DNA from: Gemmatimonadota bacterium
GTDB taxonomy: Bacteria; Gemmatimonadota; Gemmatimonadetes; Palauibacterales; Palauibacteraceae
Reading direction: 5' to 3'
NCBI GenBank assembly: GCA_022826685.1
Contig: JAJDUL010000018.1
Coordinates: forward strand, 39,752-103,751
Length of the DNA stretch: 64,000 bases
The number at the start of each line of letters is the position of its first letter. The first letter of the stretch is position 1. Below, piece by piece: positions 34,360 through 43,011 of this stretch. The notes under the pieces are model-generated. The model was given only the letters and a program-made list of their open reading frames with translations. It was not told the origin of the DNA and did not search any database. A program made the translations under genes and the position numbers.

Positions 34360-34731
34360 CTACTCCTTCGAGCTGAGGCGTTCGTCCACCATGCCGCGCA
34401 GGTTCTCGAGGTCCTCCTTCGAGAGCGCCCGGTCGGAGACGAGGTGCGTGAGCAACAGTTCGGGCGACCCCTGGAACATCTTCTGAACCAGCCGGCGCAC
34501 CGCGCTCGCCCCGGCGCATTCGCGCCCGACGAGCGTGTGATAGCGGTAGGCTTTCCCCTCCTGCGTGTGCCCCACGTACCCCTTCTCCTCCAGCGTCCGG
34601 AGGATCGTGAGCACGGTGGTGTAGGCCAACGCGTCGCCGAGGCGTTCCTGCACCTCCGCGACGGTCGAGGCCCCTCTCTCCCACAGCACCGCCATGAGGT
34701 CGAGTTCCCGCGTGGTGAACTTGATCTCCAC
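34360..34731 (-). CDS. blaI: BlaI/MecI-family transcriptional repressor
   Basis: 123 aa from GTG 34729-34731 (AAGG 8 nt upstream); TTG 34758 would add nine residues that the family normally lacks. Winged helix: FTTRELDLMAVLWERGASTVAEVQERLGDALAYTTVLTILRTLEEKGYVGH, then the dimerisation helices ending DERLSSKE. It represses its own cassette until cut by the BlaR1-type protease. Stop and blaR1 start are 4 nt apart. A TACTAC-type dyad upstream (34858-34873) is the likely operator. Confidence 0.88.
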   Translation of the reverse strand: MEIKFTTRELDLMAVLWERGASTVAEVQERLGDALAYTTVLTILRTLEEKGYVGHTQEGKAYRYHTLVGRECAGASAVRRLVQKMFQGSPELLLTHLVSDRALSKEDLENLRGMVDERLSSKE

Positions 34732-34853
34732 GAGACCGATCCTTTCGTCCCGAACCAACAGCGTCGCCGCCCGCGGCGGCCGACCGTCGCCGAAGCGCCG
34801 GCGGGCCGAGCGGGCATCGTTCCCGATTGAGCGTAAACGTGGCGGGGCGCCGC

Positions 34854-34873
34854 TGTCAACTAGACACGTAGTA
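34854..34873 (-). promoter_or_regulatory. Putative BlaI operator overlapping a TTGACA -35 box
   Basis: Minus strand TACTAC-GTGT-CTAGTT (34858-34873) resembles the TACTAC/GTAGTA dyad of BlaI-type repressors, with one half degenerate. It overlaps TTGACA (34854-34859). The matching -10 (TTACGC, 17 nt on) is weak. About 125 nt before blaI. Nothing else is seen in 34732-34936. Confidence 0.45.
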
Positions 34874-34936
34874 GAAACGTCCTGAGGAGTCCGATTCGGA
34901 CACGCGACGGGATGCCAGGGCTTTTGCCACGGGCTG

Positions 34937-37900
34937 CTACGCGCGCTGCCAGTTGTGTGCGAAGCGCACGAACCAGGAGGCGCCGGCGGACCGCAGGAAG
35001 CCGCAGGCCTCGCGTTGGTCGCCGGGCCGGTTGGGAGGAGCGTAGGTCCCGGCCAACACTCTCAACTTCTCGGCGCTCAGCCGGTCTATCTCGGCCGTAT
35101 GATCCGCCGCTTCGATGAGACCGGCGATGGTTTTTCGGGGGTCGCGAGTCCCCATCGCCGCGGCACGAAACCAGGTCACCAGGTAGAGGTCGTCCTCCCC
35201 TACTCCGTCGGAACAGTCCTCCAGCGACTCGAGACAGGCCTCTACCTCGCGCTGATCGTCGTCGGTCATCGCCAGGAGGCCGGTGAGCGCCCATGCCTGC
35301 GCTCCGAACGGATGTCGACCCGTGTGCCCGGGACCCCGGAGCAACTGCTCCATGTATTCACGGCAGAGGGCGTAGTCCCCCTTGAAGAAGACGCACTGCG
35401 CCTGATTCAGCAGGGCGTAGGCGCGGGCTTCGGGTGGACTCTCGAGCGCCTCGTCCATCGCACGGCTGCGGCCGAGTTCATCGAGTGCCCGCTCGAAGTT
35501 GCCGAGTTCGAGCAGGACCGCTCCCAGGTTGTTCAGGTTCGCGGACTCGTGTCGGTTCTCATTGCAACTCTCCGAGGTGTCTTCCAGCAACTGGAGGGCG
35601 TCATGAAGGCGCGCGCCCCGCATGGCCACCCAGAACTCCGCAGCGGTGGCGGCCCGGAAGCCCTCGTATCCGAGCCGACCGAGCCCGTGACGGCAGGTCT
35701 CGAGAACTCGGCGAGCCTCCGTGAGACCGCTTTGACCTCCGACCTGATGGAAGAGGAGCCGAAACGCATCGCACCAGACGCCCGCGTAGTCGGCGTCCTC
35801 CTGGACGATCCCGCGGAGATGCGTACGGATCCTCTCCAAACCGGGCTTCCCGTTGATCCGGGGCGTGGCTTCCGTCGCCTCGAGTACGGCCGCCTGCACC
35901 GTCAGCGCGCGGACAAGCGCCGGGTCGGTCGCGTGCCCGAGAGACTCCGCGAGATTCTGTCGGTGGAGATCCGTCGTGAGTCGATCTCCCGCCGCCACCG
36001 CCGCCCGCGCCAACGCCAGTTGGACGCGGCTCAGGTCGTTCCCGGTGTCCGCCACGGCGGCAATCTGGTGCAGCACGCTCATGGCCCGCCGAAACCGTCC
36101 CCTCTGCAACTCGGCCTCCGAGAGGAGGAGGCCGGAACGCAGGCGGTCGGCCCCGCCCGTGGCATGCTCGAACGCCAACGCCGCCGCTTCACCCGCCACC
36201 GGCGATCGGCCTTCCCGTAACGCCCCCTTCGCCACCGTGCAGGCCAGTCTGAAGGCACGAGAGGATTCTCCGGCCGCGGCGAACTCGGAGGCGGCCGCCG
36301 CACGCGCGCCGAGACCTGCGTTCTCAAGGGCTCCCGCCGCCGCCAGGTGTACCTCCGTTCTCTCGTCCGGCGGCAGATTCCACGCGAGCACGGCGCCGGC
36401 CAGGGGGCGGCTCAGCGTCCACCGGTCGGTCTCGGTGTGTAACCACCCCTTGGCCCGGAGCCCTTCAACTGCATCTCCACCTGAAAGTCCGGCCACGATC
36501 GACTCGGCGTGGACGCGCGCCGCGCGCGTGAGCAGCACCAACGTCGCCGCCAGCCGTCCCTCGCTGAGCGAGAGGGTCTCGAGTTGATCGCCGACGAGCG
36601 ACCGAACGTCGGCGGACCGCTCGTAGGCCAGCCGCCCGCCCGATTCCCGGTCGGTGGCGGTCGCGGGGCTGAAGTTGTGGCGCATCCACGCCCTGAGGAT
36701 GGCCCGGGCCAGAGCCGGATTACCGCCGGAGAGCCGCGCACTCTCGATCGCCTGGAAAGGACTGCACCCCCTCTCGGTCGCCTGGAGCACCGCCGCGCAC
36801 GCGTCGGTGGTGAGCGGATCGAAGGTGATCACGAAATCCACGAGACGCTCGGCTTCCGCCTGCCGAGCCACGTCCGGGTTCGAAAAACCGACCACCATGG
36901 CGCCCGGGAAATCCTCGGTCCGCATGACTTCCTCCACGGCGGCCCAATCCGGAACATCGGCCCTGATGACGATGAGCCGGGTCTTTCGAGGATATCGGCC
37001 CAACTCCGAGGCCAGACTCTCTCGCGTCCCCGCAAGATCCGGCGAAAGCCACTGCACCGACCCTCCACCGCTGGATACGAATCGGGCGAAGTTCCGCACG
37101 ACGTCTTCCCGTCCGAGGCCGCGCTCGCCGGCCAGGACCAACCGTATGAGTCCGGCGCGGGACGAACGGAGGGCGAGGCTCAGCTGGCGGAACTCTCCTC
37201 CTCGATCCGACATCTGCGGTTCCGGGCGCTCGCGAACGACCAGCGGTGCGGCGTCAAGCTGGTTCCGGGCCCACTCCGCCGTCTCCGCCAGCTCCGTGGC
37301 GCTCGCGACCCAACCGCATTTCTCCAGACCTCGGTAGTAGGAAAGGGCGGAGGCGTAGTCGCCCTTCATGCACAATGCACGCATGAGCGTGCTGTGCGCG
37401 TGTTCGTCGAACTCGTTTTGCCTCACGAGCCGGAGCGCGGCCAGGCACGTCCGGTCCCAGTCGCCGCTCTCCTCGGCGGCTTGTTGCACGTTCTTGAGCG
37501 CCATGGCGACCAGGACGCGACAACGCTCCCGTTCGCCGTCCAGCCAGCGCTCGAACTCGTCGGCTCCCAGGTTGAGCAGACCGGGGGCGAAGTCTCCCCG
37601 GTACAGATCGATGACGGTCTCGTGATCCCCGGCTTGGAACGCTCGTTCGAAGGCATCGAGTTCGTATGTGATCCGCTGCGGCACGAGTCGGACCGTGTTC
37701 GCGTCGACGGTGATCACCGGACCCATGGACGACCGGATGTCGTAGAGTGCCTGGCTGAGCGAGTGTCGCGCTTTCCTGTCGCGACTGTCCCAGAGCAGAT
37801 CGGCGAGCGTTTCCCGCATGTGAACCGTCCCGGGGTGCGCAACGAGATAGAGCAGGAGACCCGTGTGCTTCCGTGACCGCAGCGGGATCCTTGCCCCGCG

Positions 37901-37945
37901 TGGGTCCGAGGTCGCGACCTCGCCGAAGCAGCGCAGCGTAAACAT
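34937..37945 (-). CDS. SARP/BTAD-type transcriptional regulator with degenerate NTPase and helical repeats
   Basis: 1002 aa from ATG 37943-37945 (GGGGAGAAAGGAAC upstream). Winged-helix DNA-binding domain (1-95, IPLRSRKHTGLLLYLVAHPG; LWDSRDRKARHSLSQALYDIR), BTAD helical domain (about 95-245, YELDAFERAFQAGDHETVIDLYRGDF), then an NTPase-like region whose P-loop reads AGERGLGRE (272-280) and lacks the Lys-Ser/Thr of GxxGxGK[ST]. The long C-terminus is TPR-like (for example LNNLGAVLLELGNFERALDELGRS). Such regulators usually activate nearby operons; here blaI-blaR1 follows on the same strand. Target unknown. Confidence 0.8.
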   Translation of the reverse strand: MFTLRCFGEVATSDPRGARIPLRSRKHTGLLLYLVAHPGTVHMRETLADLLWDSRDRKARHSLSQALYDIRSSMGPVITVDANTVRLVPQRITYELDAFERAFQAGDHETVIDLYRGDFAPGLLNLGADEFERWLDGERERCRVLVAMALKNVQQAAEESGDWDRTCLAALRLVRQNEFDEHAHSTLMRALCMKGDYASALSYYRGLEKCGWVASATELAETAEWARNQLDAAPLVVRERPEPQMSDRGGEFRQLSLALRSSRAGLIRLVLAGERGLGREDVVRNFARFVSSGGGSVQWLSPDLAGTRESLASELGRYPRKTRLIVIRADVPDWAAVEEVMRTEDFPGAMVVGFSNPDVARQAEAERLVDFVITFDPLTTDACAAVLQATERGCSPFQAIESARLSGGNPALARAILRAWMRHNFSPATATDRESGGRLAYERSADVRSLVGDQLETLSLSEGRLAATLVLLTRAARVHAESIVAGLSGGDAVEGLRAKGWLHTETDRWTLSRPLAGAVLAWNLPPDERTEVHLAAAGALENAGLGARAAAASEFAAAGESSRAFRLACTVAKGALREGRSPVAGEAAALAFEHATGGADRLRSGLLLSEAELQRGRFRRAMSVLHQIAAVADTGNDLSRVQLALARAAVAAGDRLTTDLHRQNLAESLGHATDPALVRALTVQAAVLEATEATPRINGKPGLERIRTHLRGIVQEDADYAGVWCDAFRLLFHQVGGQSGLTEARRVLETCRHGLGRLGYEGFRAATAAEFWVAMRGARLHDALQLLEDTSESCNENRHESANLNNLGAVLLELGNFERALDELGRSRAMDEALESPPEARAYALLNQAQCVFFKGDYALCREYMEQLLRGPGHTGRHPFGAQAWALTGLLAMTDDDQREVEACLESLEDCSDGVGEDDLYLVTWFRAAAMGTRDPRKTIAGLIEAADHTAEIDRLSAEKLRVLAGTYAPPNRPGDQREACGFLRSAGASWFVRFAHNWQRA

Positions 37946-38079
37946 GTTCCTTTCTCCCCTGAGAGATTGACGTGGCGCCAGTGGCTCTGCCGCCCGGAGA
38001 TTACTTACGGGGGAGATATGTACCGGGTATCAACACGTTGTGCCATAGGAAGATAGGGGCGATGCGGCGAGCTCTCTCA

Positions 38080-38099
38080 ACCCCCCAAAATTGGGGGGT
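38080..38099. terminator. 9-bp GC hairpin after the Nfu-domain gene
   Basis: ACCCCCCAA-AA-TTGGGGGGT, a perfect 9-bp stem with a 2-nt loop, 10 nt downstream of the Nfu-type gene stop on the minus strand and 135 nt upstream of the SARP start. No U-run. It could end the Nfu transcript or be an operator of the SARP gene. Confidence 0.35.
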
Positions 38100-38109
38100 C
38101 GGACGAGTG

Positions 38110-38397
38110 TTACCGGGGAGTGGAGAGCGCTCCGAGGATCGCCGCCTCGATCTCATCCAACAGCTCCGGCCAGTCGAGCGCGGCGGTCTTCGTCACCGTG
38201 ATGAAGTTCTCGACGATGAGCAGGGCCCGGACGCCATCGATCTCGAACAGGCGCGCCGCCAGCGGGTCCTCGGCGGCGGATTCGGGATCGAAGTAGCTCC
38301 GGCTCCCCTCGCCGGGAATGTCCCGGTCCAGGACGAACTTCGCCGCGTGCGGGTTCGGGGTCCCCTCAACCGTGATCTGGATGTCGGAGTCTGTCAT
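38110..38397 (-). CDS. Nfu/NifU N-terminal-domain protein
   Basis: 95 aa from ATG 38395-38397. Matches the Nfu_N (PF08712) pattern: VEGTPNPHAAKFVLDRDIPGEGSRSYFDPESA then DPLAARLFEIDGVRALLIVENFITVTK and W near 80. It lacks the C-terminal CxxC iron-sulfur domain of full Nfu, so it is the N-terminal domain alone, a known stand-alone form. Likely linked to iron-sulfur assembly, role unproven. The 347 bases to its right up to 38744 hold only a repeat copy and a gene remnant. Confidence 0.8.
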   Translation of the reverse strand: MTDSDIQITVEGTPNPHAAKFVLDRDIPGEGSRSYFDPESAAEDPLAARLFEIDGVRALLIVENFITVTKTAALDWPELLDEIEAAILGALSTPR

Positions 38398-38410
38398 CGG
38401 GTCCGGAGTT

Positions 38411-38614
38411 GGCGGCTGTGGAACGATCCGTCTGAGTATCGGCGGGCTGGGCTCGCTCGCAAGGCCTCCTTGCCGGCGCTTCCGCCTGCGGGCACGATGC
38501 GAATGGGGACCCAACGACCTGGATGATCCATGATCGCCCGCGAGCCACGCGGACTCGGCGCCCTCCTTGCGGCGGCGGTTCCGGCGACCCTCGCGGGGGC
38601 CACGGGGCGGTCGA
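38411..38614. repeat. Direct repeat, copy A (about 205 bp)
   Basis: Matches 40118-40322 at a constant offset of 1707 nt without gaps for about 190 nt, starting at GGCGGCTGTGGAACGATCCG and running past a shared ATG (38530 / 40237) to GGGGCCACGG, after which copy A lacks one base. A hairpin GCAAGG-CCT-CCTTGC (38459-38473) is preserved in both. Together the copies flank an AT-richer propeller gene. Identity judged by eye is high but not complete. Confidence 0.85.
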
Positions 38615-38628
38615 GAAGCGACGCGTAG
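38530..38628 (+). pseudogene. Remnant of the PIG-L gene start
   Basis: ATG 38530 reads MIAREPRGLGALLAAAVPAT LAGAT, homologous to the PIG-L signal peptide at 40237 (MIAHRQCGLGAVLPLAVLAT LAGAT), then shifts frame by one base and stops at 38626-38628. It is a duplicated 5' fragment, not a working gene. The sequence from 38629 to 38744 shows no gene. Confidence 0.75.
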
Positions 38629-38744
38629 CGACGGAGGGCGTCGAGGAGATATCAACGACGTTTCAACACCGGGGCGGCGGCGGACTTGAGGCAGCCTCCG
38701 TGCGGTTCCGACCGAACCGCAGCCCAGCCGATGCCAGCGGCCCG

Positions 38745-40061
38745 TCAGCGGCGTTCGTTCGGCCGGCCGCCGGCCGCCGATAACGATCGACAGTCTCGAC
38801 CCTGCGGCACGACGGGTTCGTCCAATTCGAAAACGCTCACGTAGTACTCGCCCAGCTCGCCAACCGAACTCGTGAGCACGGACGAGGTCGCTGCGTGCAG
38901 CAAACGGTGACCGTCCGGAAGTCGCACCAAGCGTGCCGTACCCTCGTACGGCCGCAATATGAGCCACCTCCTCGATCTTTCTTCGTTCCCCTCTTCCAAC
39001 TGTACCCACAGCTCGTCGCGAGCCCCGCTCCCGATGCTCCTTATCGGAGGCAGGACATCACGAGCGGGGACAGCCTGAGCTTCCTGCCGCCACAACTCAT
39101 ACACTTGTGACAATTGTGGCGACCTCCGAAGGTATTCGTATCGTTCGGTTCTTCTGTGTCTTTCTTTCTCCTCTATCTCAGCCGGGATTTGTCCACCCTC
39201 CAACCCCAGGTGGATTCGCATCACCACCGTCCCATCCCCTCGCATACCCATAATCGATGGCTCGGCCGTGTCGACCAGGTAGAGAAGATCGCCGTTCACC
39301 GTGCCTATCGTCGTAGCGCCGAACAGAAGGCGTGCCGGTGACCTGCGGCTCCCGACATCCACCGAATACATCTCCATTCCCGGAGCCTCCGTCACATGGC
39401 TCCAGTCACCGTCCGTCGTTTGCCGCATGAACCGAATCGTGTTCCGCCAGACGCCCCGGCGCCGCTGATCTTCCTGTCGTATCACCCGTGTCCGTGACGC
39501 CACCACCGAGCCGTCATCCAAGAGCCCAAACGCCTGCGGCGGCGGCAGCTCGGGATGCGTCACCGCCCGGCCATCCAACAGTTCACCCGTCGACGAAAAC
39601 TCCGACAAGCGTTGAAGCAGAAGATCCCACACCCAGAAATCGCCATCCTCGCGTAATCCCAAGCGCGTTGCCTGCCGAAACTCTCCCGGACCTTCTCCAT
39701 CTCGTCCAACAACCTTCGTCTGTCGACCATCTCCCGTGTAAAACAACAACCGCTCCCCTCCTGACAACACAACGAACTGTCCCGAGTGGAGCAGCAGGCC
39801 GGCCTGTACGCTCTCCAACGGCTCATCAGTATTGTCACCGAGCCCGCCAACCGTCACGGCGTGCGTCGCGATCGTCCGTGGAAGCTCCTCCGCTGGCCGC
39901 ACGTTACGGTACGTCCACACTCCCTCCGCATCGATCGCACATGCGCCGTATGGATCGACAACCGCGTCCAACTCCGGCACATCGTCCGAGCACGCGATCG
40001 AACCGACCGCCATGCACAGGCCGACACAACACCGAAGCACGCCGCGCCGATACTTACTCAC
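38745..40061 (-). CDS. Beta-propeller-like lipoprotein with lower GC content
   Basis: 438 aa from GTG 40059-40061 (AGGAGG 11 nt upstream). Lipobox SIAC at about residue 24, then DDVPELDAVVDPYGACAIDAEG. Blades include LLLHSGQFVVLSGGERLLFYTGDG and the lineage motif GRDGEGPGEF. Base composition differs from its neighbours: 27 of 60 bases are G or C at 39121-39180, and AT-ending codons are common. It lies exactly between two direct repeats of about 205 bp, so it may have been acquired by transfer or inserted by recombination. Ligand unknown. Confidence 0.78.
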   Translation of the reverse strand: MSKYRRGVLRCCVGLCMAVGSIACSDDVPELDAVVDPYGACAIDAEGVWTYRNVRPAEELPRTIATHAVTVGGLGDNTDEPLESVQAGLLLHSGQFVVLSGGERLLFYTGDGRQTKVVGRDGEGPGEFRQATRLGLREDGDFWVWDLLLQRLSEFSSTGELLDGRAVTHPELPPPQAFGLLDDGSVVASRTRVIRQEDQRRRGVWRNTIRFMRQTTDGDWSHVTEAPGMEMYSVDVGSRRSPARLLFGATTIGTVNGDLLYLVDTAEPSIMGMRGDGTVVMRIHLGLEGGQIPAEIEEKERHRRTERYEYLRRSPQLSQVYELWRQEAQAVPARDVLPPIRSIGSGARDELWVQLEEGNEERSRRWLILRPYEGTARLVRLPDGHRLLHAATSSVLTSSVGELGEYYVSVFELDEPVVPQGRDCRSLSAAGGRPNERR

Positions 40062-40117
40062 TTGCTTCAGCGCCTCCTATTTTCGCGGGTTCGCGCGTTC
40101 CTCGATGGCAGCGATCC

Positions 40118-40322
40118 GGCGGCTGTGGAACGATCCGTCTGAGTATCGGCATGCCGGGCTCGCCAGCAAGGCCTCCTTGCCCGGACTTCCGCCTGCGGGC
40201 ACGATGCGAATGCGGACCCACCGACCTGGATGATCCATGATCGCTCACAGGCAATGCGGACTCGGCGCCGTCCTTCCGCTTGCGGTTCTGGCGACCCTCG
40301 CGGGGGCCACGGCGGCGGTCGG
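40118..40322. repeat. Direct repeat, copy B (about 205 bp)
   Basis: Partner of 38411-38614. It covers the upstream region and the first 28 or so codons of the intact PIG-L gene, so this is the functional copy. It contains the same GCAAGG-CCT-CCTTGC hairpin (40166-40180), 57 nt before the ATG. Confidence 0.85.
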
Positions 40323-43008
40323 GCAAACGGGCCACGCTGGTCAGGCGGCGGATCGCGTGCTCGCCTTCCCTCCTCCGGTCGGAGAGGAACGGCTGGACGT
40401 GGACCGAGGAGCGATGGGGGCCTGGCACCGCATCCGCAAACTCGCCACGACGGCGAGCCTGCTCCACGTGACCGCACACCCCGACGACGAACACGCCGGC
40501 ATGCTCACGCTGGCCAGCCGGGGGTGGGGCGCCCGGACGGCGCTCCTCAGCCTCAACCGCGGTGAGGCCGGGGCGAACGCGATCGGCCCCGAACTCTTCG
40601 ACGGCCTCGGGCTGATCCGGACCCGCGAACTCGTCCTCTCCGGCCGCTACTACGGCCTCGACGACCTCTACTTCACGACGGCGGTCGACTACGGCTACTC
40701 GAAGTCCGTGGACGAAGCCTTCCGAAGCTGGGACCGCGAGGCCGTGCTCGAGGACATGGTTCGCGTCATCCGCCTCAACCGCCCGCTCGTCGTCGTGAGC
40801 CGCTTCCACGGATCGGCCCGCGACGGACACGGCCACCACCACGCGGCGGGGCTGCTGACGCCGGAAGCCGTTGTCGCGGCCGCGGACCCGACGCGCTTTC
40901 CGGGCCAGATCGCCGATGAGGGGCTCCGGCCGTGGCGGGTTCTCCGCACCTTCCGAGGGGGGCTTCGCGTCGACGAACCGCACGACGTGGAGGTGAATGC
41001 GACCGGGATGAGCCCGTGGCTCGGCGATACGTACCAGCGCTGGGCCAGCCGGGGGCTCGGCCTCCAGCGCTCCCAGACGGCGGGGCGCGTGCGGACGGGC
41101 GGCGGCCGCTACCTCTACGAACGCCTCGACCGGGCCGGCGACGGGACGGAGGCGACGGCGGGTGTCGCGGGTTCGTTCTTCGCGGGGCTCGACACGACGC
41201 TGAGGGGACTTCCCGCGCTCCTGGGCGAGGCGGCCTCGCCGGAGGCGGATTCGCTGCTCGCTGAACTGGATCGCCTCGTCGGTGCCGTGTTGGCGGCTTT
41301 CGACTTCCGCGCCCCGGAGCGCGCCGTGGCCGACCTCGCGCGCGGGCTGGGTTGGATCCGGGCGGCGGCCGCCGCGCTCCCGGAGGCTCCGGAGACGCGA
41401 TTTCATCTCTCGCTGAAGGAACGGCAGTTCGAGGACGCGATTCTGGCGGCGAGCGGAACCACCGTGTCCGCGGAACTGGCGGGCGGCCCGGCCGGTCGCG
41501 GCGAGGCGGTCCTGACGCCGGGCCAGCCCGCGGCGATCCGCCTCCGGGTCGAGCCGCCGGAATCCGCGGAGAGCGATGCGCTCAGGATCTGGGTCGAGAG
41601 CCGCGGCGGCGAGACGCTGGCGTCGTCAAGCGGGGTCGTCCGTCTGCCGGACGGCTCGGCGGAGCCGCTCGAGGTCCGGGTTCCGGCCACGCCCGCCGCA
41701 CCGTACTTCGGACGCGGGGATGTGTCGGAGAACCACTACCAGGTATCGGACTCGGCGGACCTTCATCCTCCGTGGCGGCGGCCGGCGCTGGCAGCGGGCG
41801 TCGAACTCGCCATCGGGGGGCAGACCATCGCGCACACGGTTCCGGTGACGGCCCCGGTCTCGCGTCTGCCCTACGGCTCCGTGACGCGGAGAGTGGAGAC
41901 GCTGCCGTCCCTCTCCGTCTCCCTCGCGCCGGGCGTGGGCATCGTGCCCGTCGACGATGCGGGCGGTGACGTCGACTCGACCGGGGAAGGCGGCGCGGCG
42001 CGCATTGAAGTGCGTGCGCGGGTGGTGGCGAACGCGGCGCCCCTCTCCGCCACGGTTCGTCTCGAGCTTCCGGAGGGGTGGACGACGATACCCGGCACTC
42101 CCGCCACCGTGGAGCACGACTTCCGCGGTCCGGGCGAGGTCGTGGACGCGGCGTTCCTCATCGCGCCTCCAGCCGGATGGCGAGGCGAGGCGGAGATCGC
42201 GGCGGTGGCCCGCGCGCGGGGGACGGATCATCGCCGCGGCTACGCGACGATCGAGCACCGGGATCTGCCGCTTGCGCGGCTCTGGCGCCCCGCGCGGACC
42301 ACGGTGCGGTCGGTGGGCGTCGCCCGACTCGACGGCGTCCGGGTCGGCTACGTGATGGGGGTCGGCGATGAAGTCCCCGTCGGGATCGAAGCGCTCGGCG
42401 CCACGGTCGAACTCCTGGACGAAGCGGCCCTCGCGGAACTGGATCCGGCCGCCGGCACGGGTTCCGGCGAAGAGGCGGGGTTCCACGCGATCGTCGTGGG
42501 CACCCGCGCCTACGCCGTGCGCGAAGACCTCCTCGAATACAACCCGCGCCTCCTGGAGTACGCCCGCGGGGGCGGGCACCTCGTCGTCCTCTACCAGACA
42601 CAGGAGTACGTGCCGTCCGCGATGGCGCCGTATCCGGCCTCCCTCCCCCGGGGAGCGGAAGAGGTGTCGGAGGAGGACGCGCCCGTCCGCCTGCTCCGTC
42701 CCGACCACCCCTTCATGGCCGCACCCAACCGGATCACCGAAGCCGATTTCGACGGGTGGATCGAGCAGCGCGGCTCCAAGTTCTTCTCCGACTGGGATCC
42801 GGCGTACACGTCGCTGGTGGAGACGCACGACACGGGTCAGGATCCGCAGGAGGGCGTCTGGCTCACCGCCCCGGTGGGCGAGGGGCGCTACACCTATCTC
42901 GCGCTCGCCCTCCACCGGCAACTGCCCTACGGAGTGCCGGGCGCCTACCGCATCCTCTCGAACGTCCTCACGCCTCGCGGGGCGCCGGCGCCGGACGGAG
43001 CCCGCTGA
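40237..43008 (+). CDS. Exported PIG-L family deacetylase, large multidomain form
   Basis: 923 aa from ATG 40237. Signal peptide (VLPLAVLATLAGATAAVGQ). Zinc motif AHPDDE at 80-85 and HGHHHAAG near 198-205, with GEAGANAIGPE between them, give the LmbE/PIG-L fold that removes N-acetyl groups from GlcNAc-type sugars. Residues after about 400 are beta-sandwich-like domains (SAELAGGPAGRGEAVLTPGQP; IEVRARVVANAAPLSATVRLELPEGW) and a C-terminal region (YARGGGHLVVLYQTQEYVPS, DHPFMAAPNRI) of glutamine-amidotransferase-like type. First gene of an operon with a symporter (3 nt away) and GH4 glycosidase, pointing to use of an acetylated amino-sugar glycoside. Confidence 0.85.
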   Translation: MIAHRQCGLGAVLPLAVLATLAGATAAVGQTGHAGQAADRVLAFPPPVGEERLDVDRGAMGAWHRIRKLATTASLLHVTAHPDDEHAGMLTLASRGWGARTALLSLNRGEAGANAIGPELFDGLGLIRTRELVLSGRYYGLDDLYFTTAVDYGYSKSVDEAFRSWDREAVLEDMVRVIRLNRPLVVVSRFHGSARDGHGHHHAAGLLTPEAVVAAADPTRFPGQIADEGLRPWRVLRTFRGGLRVDEPHDVEVNATGMSPWLGDTYQRWASRGLGLQRSQTAGRVRTGGGRYLYERLDRAGDGTEATAGVAGSFFAGLDTTLRGLPALLGEAASPEADSLLAELDRLVGAVLAAFDFRAPERAVADLARGLGWIRAAAAALPEAPETRFHLSLKERQFEDAILAASGTTVSAELAGGPAGRGEAVLTPGQPAAIRLRVEPPESAESDALRIWVESRGGETLASSSGVVRLPDGSAEPLEVRVPATPAAPYFGRGDVSENHYQVSDSADLHPPWRRPALAAGVELAIGGQTIAHTVPVTAPVSRLPYGSVTRRVETLPSLSVSLAPGVGIVPVDDAGGDVDSTGEGGAARIEVRARVVANAAPLSATVRLELPEGWTTIPGTPATVEHDFRGPGEVVDAAFLIAPPAGWRGEAEIAAVARARGTDHRRGYATIEHRDLPLARLWRPARTTVRSVGVARLDGVRVGYVMGVGDEVPVGIEALGATVELLDEAALAELDPAAGTGSGEEAGFHAIVVGTRAYAVREDLLEYNPRLLEYARGGGHLVVLYQTQEYVPSAMAPYPASLPRGAEEVSEEDAPVRLLRPDHPFMAAPNRITEADFDGWIEQRGSKFFSDWDPAYTSLVETHDTGQDPQEGVWLTAPVGEGRYTYLALALHRQLPYGVPGAYRILSNVLTPRGAPAPDGAR

Positions 43009-43011
43009 CGG

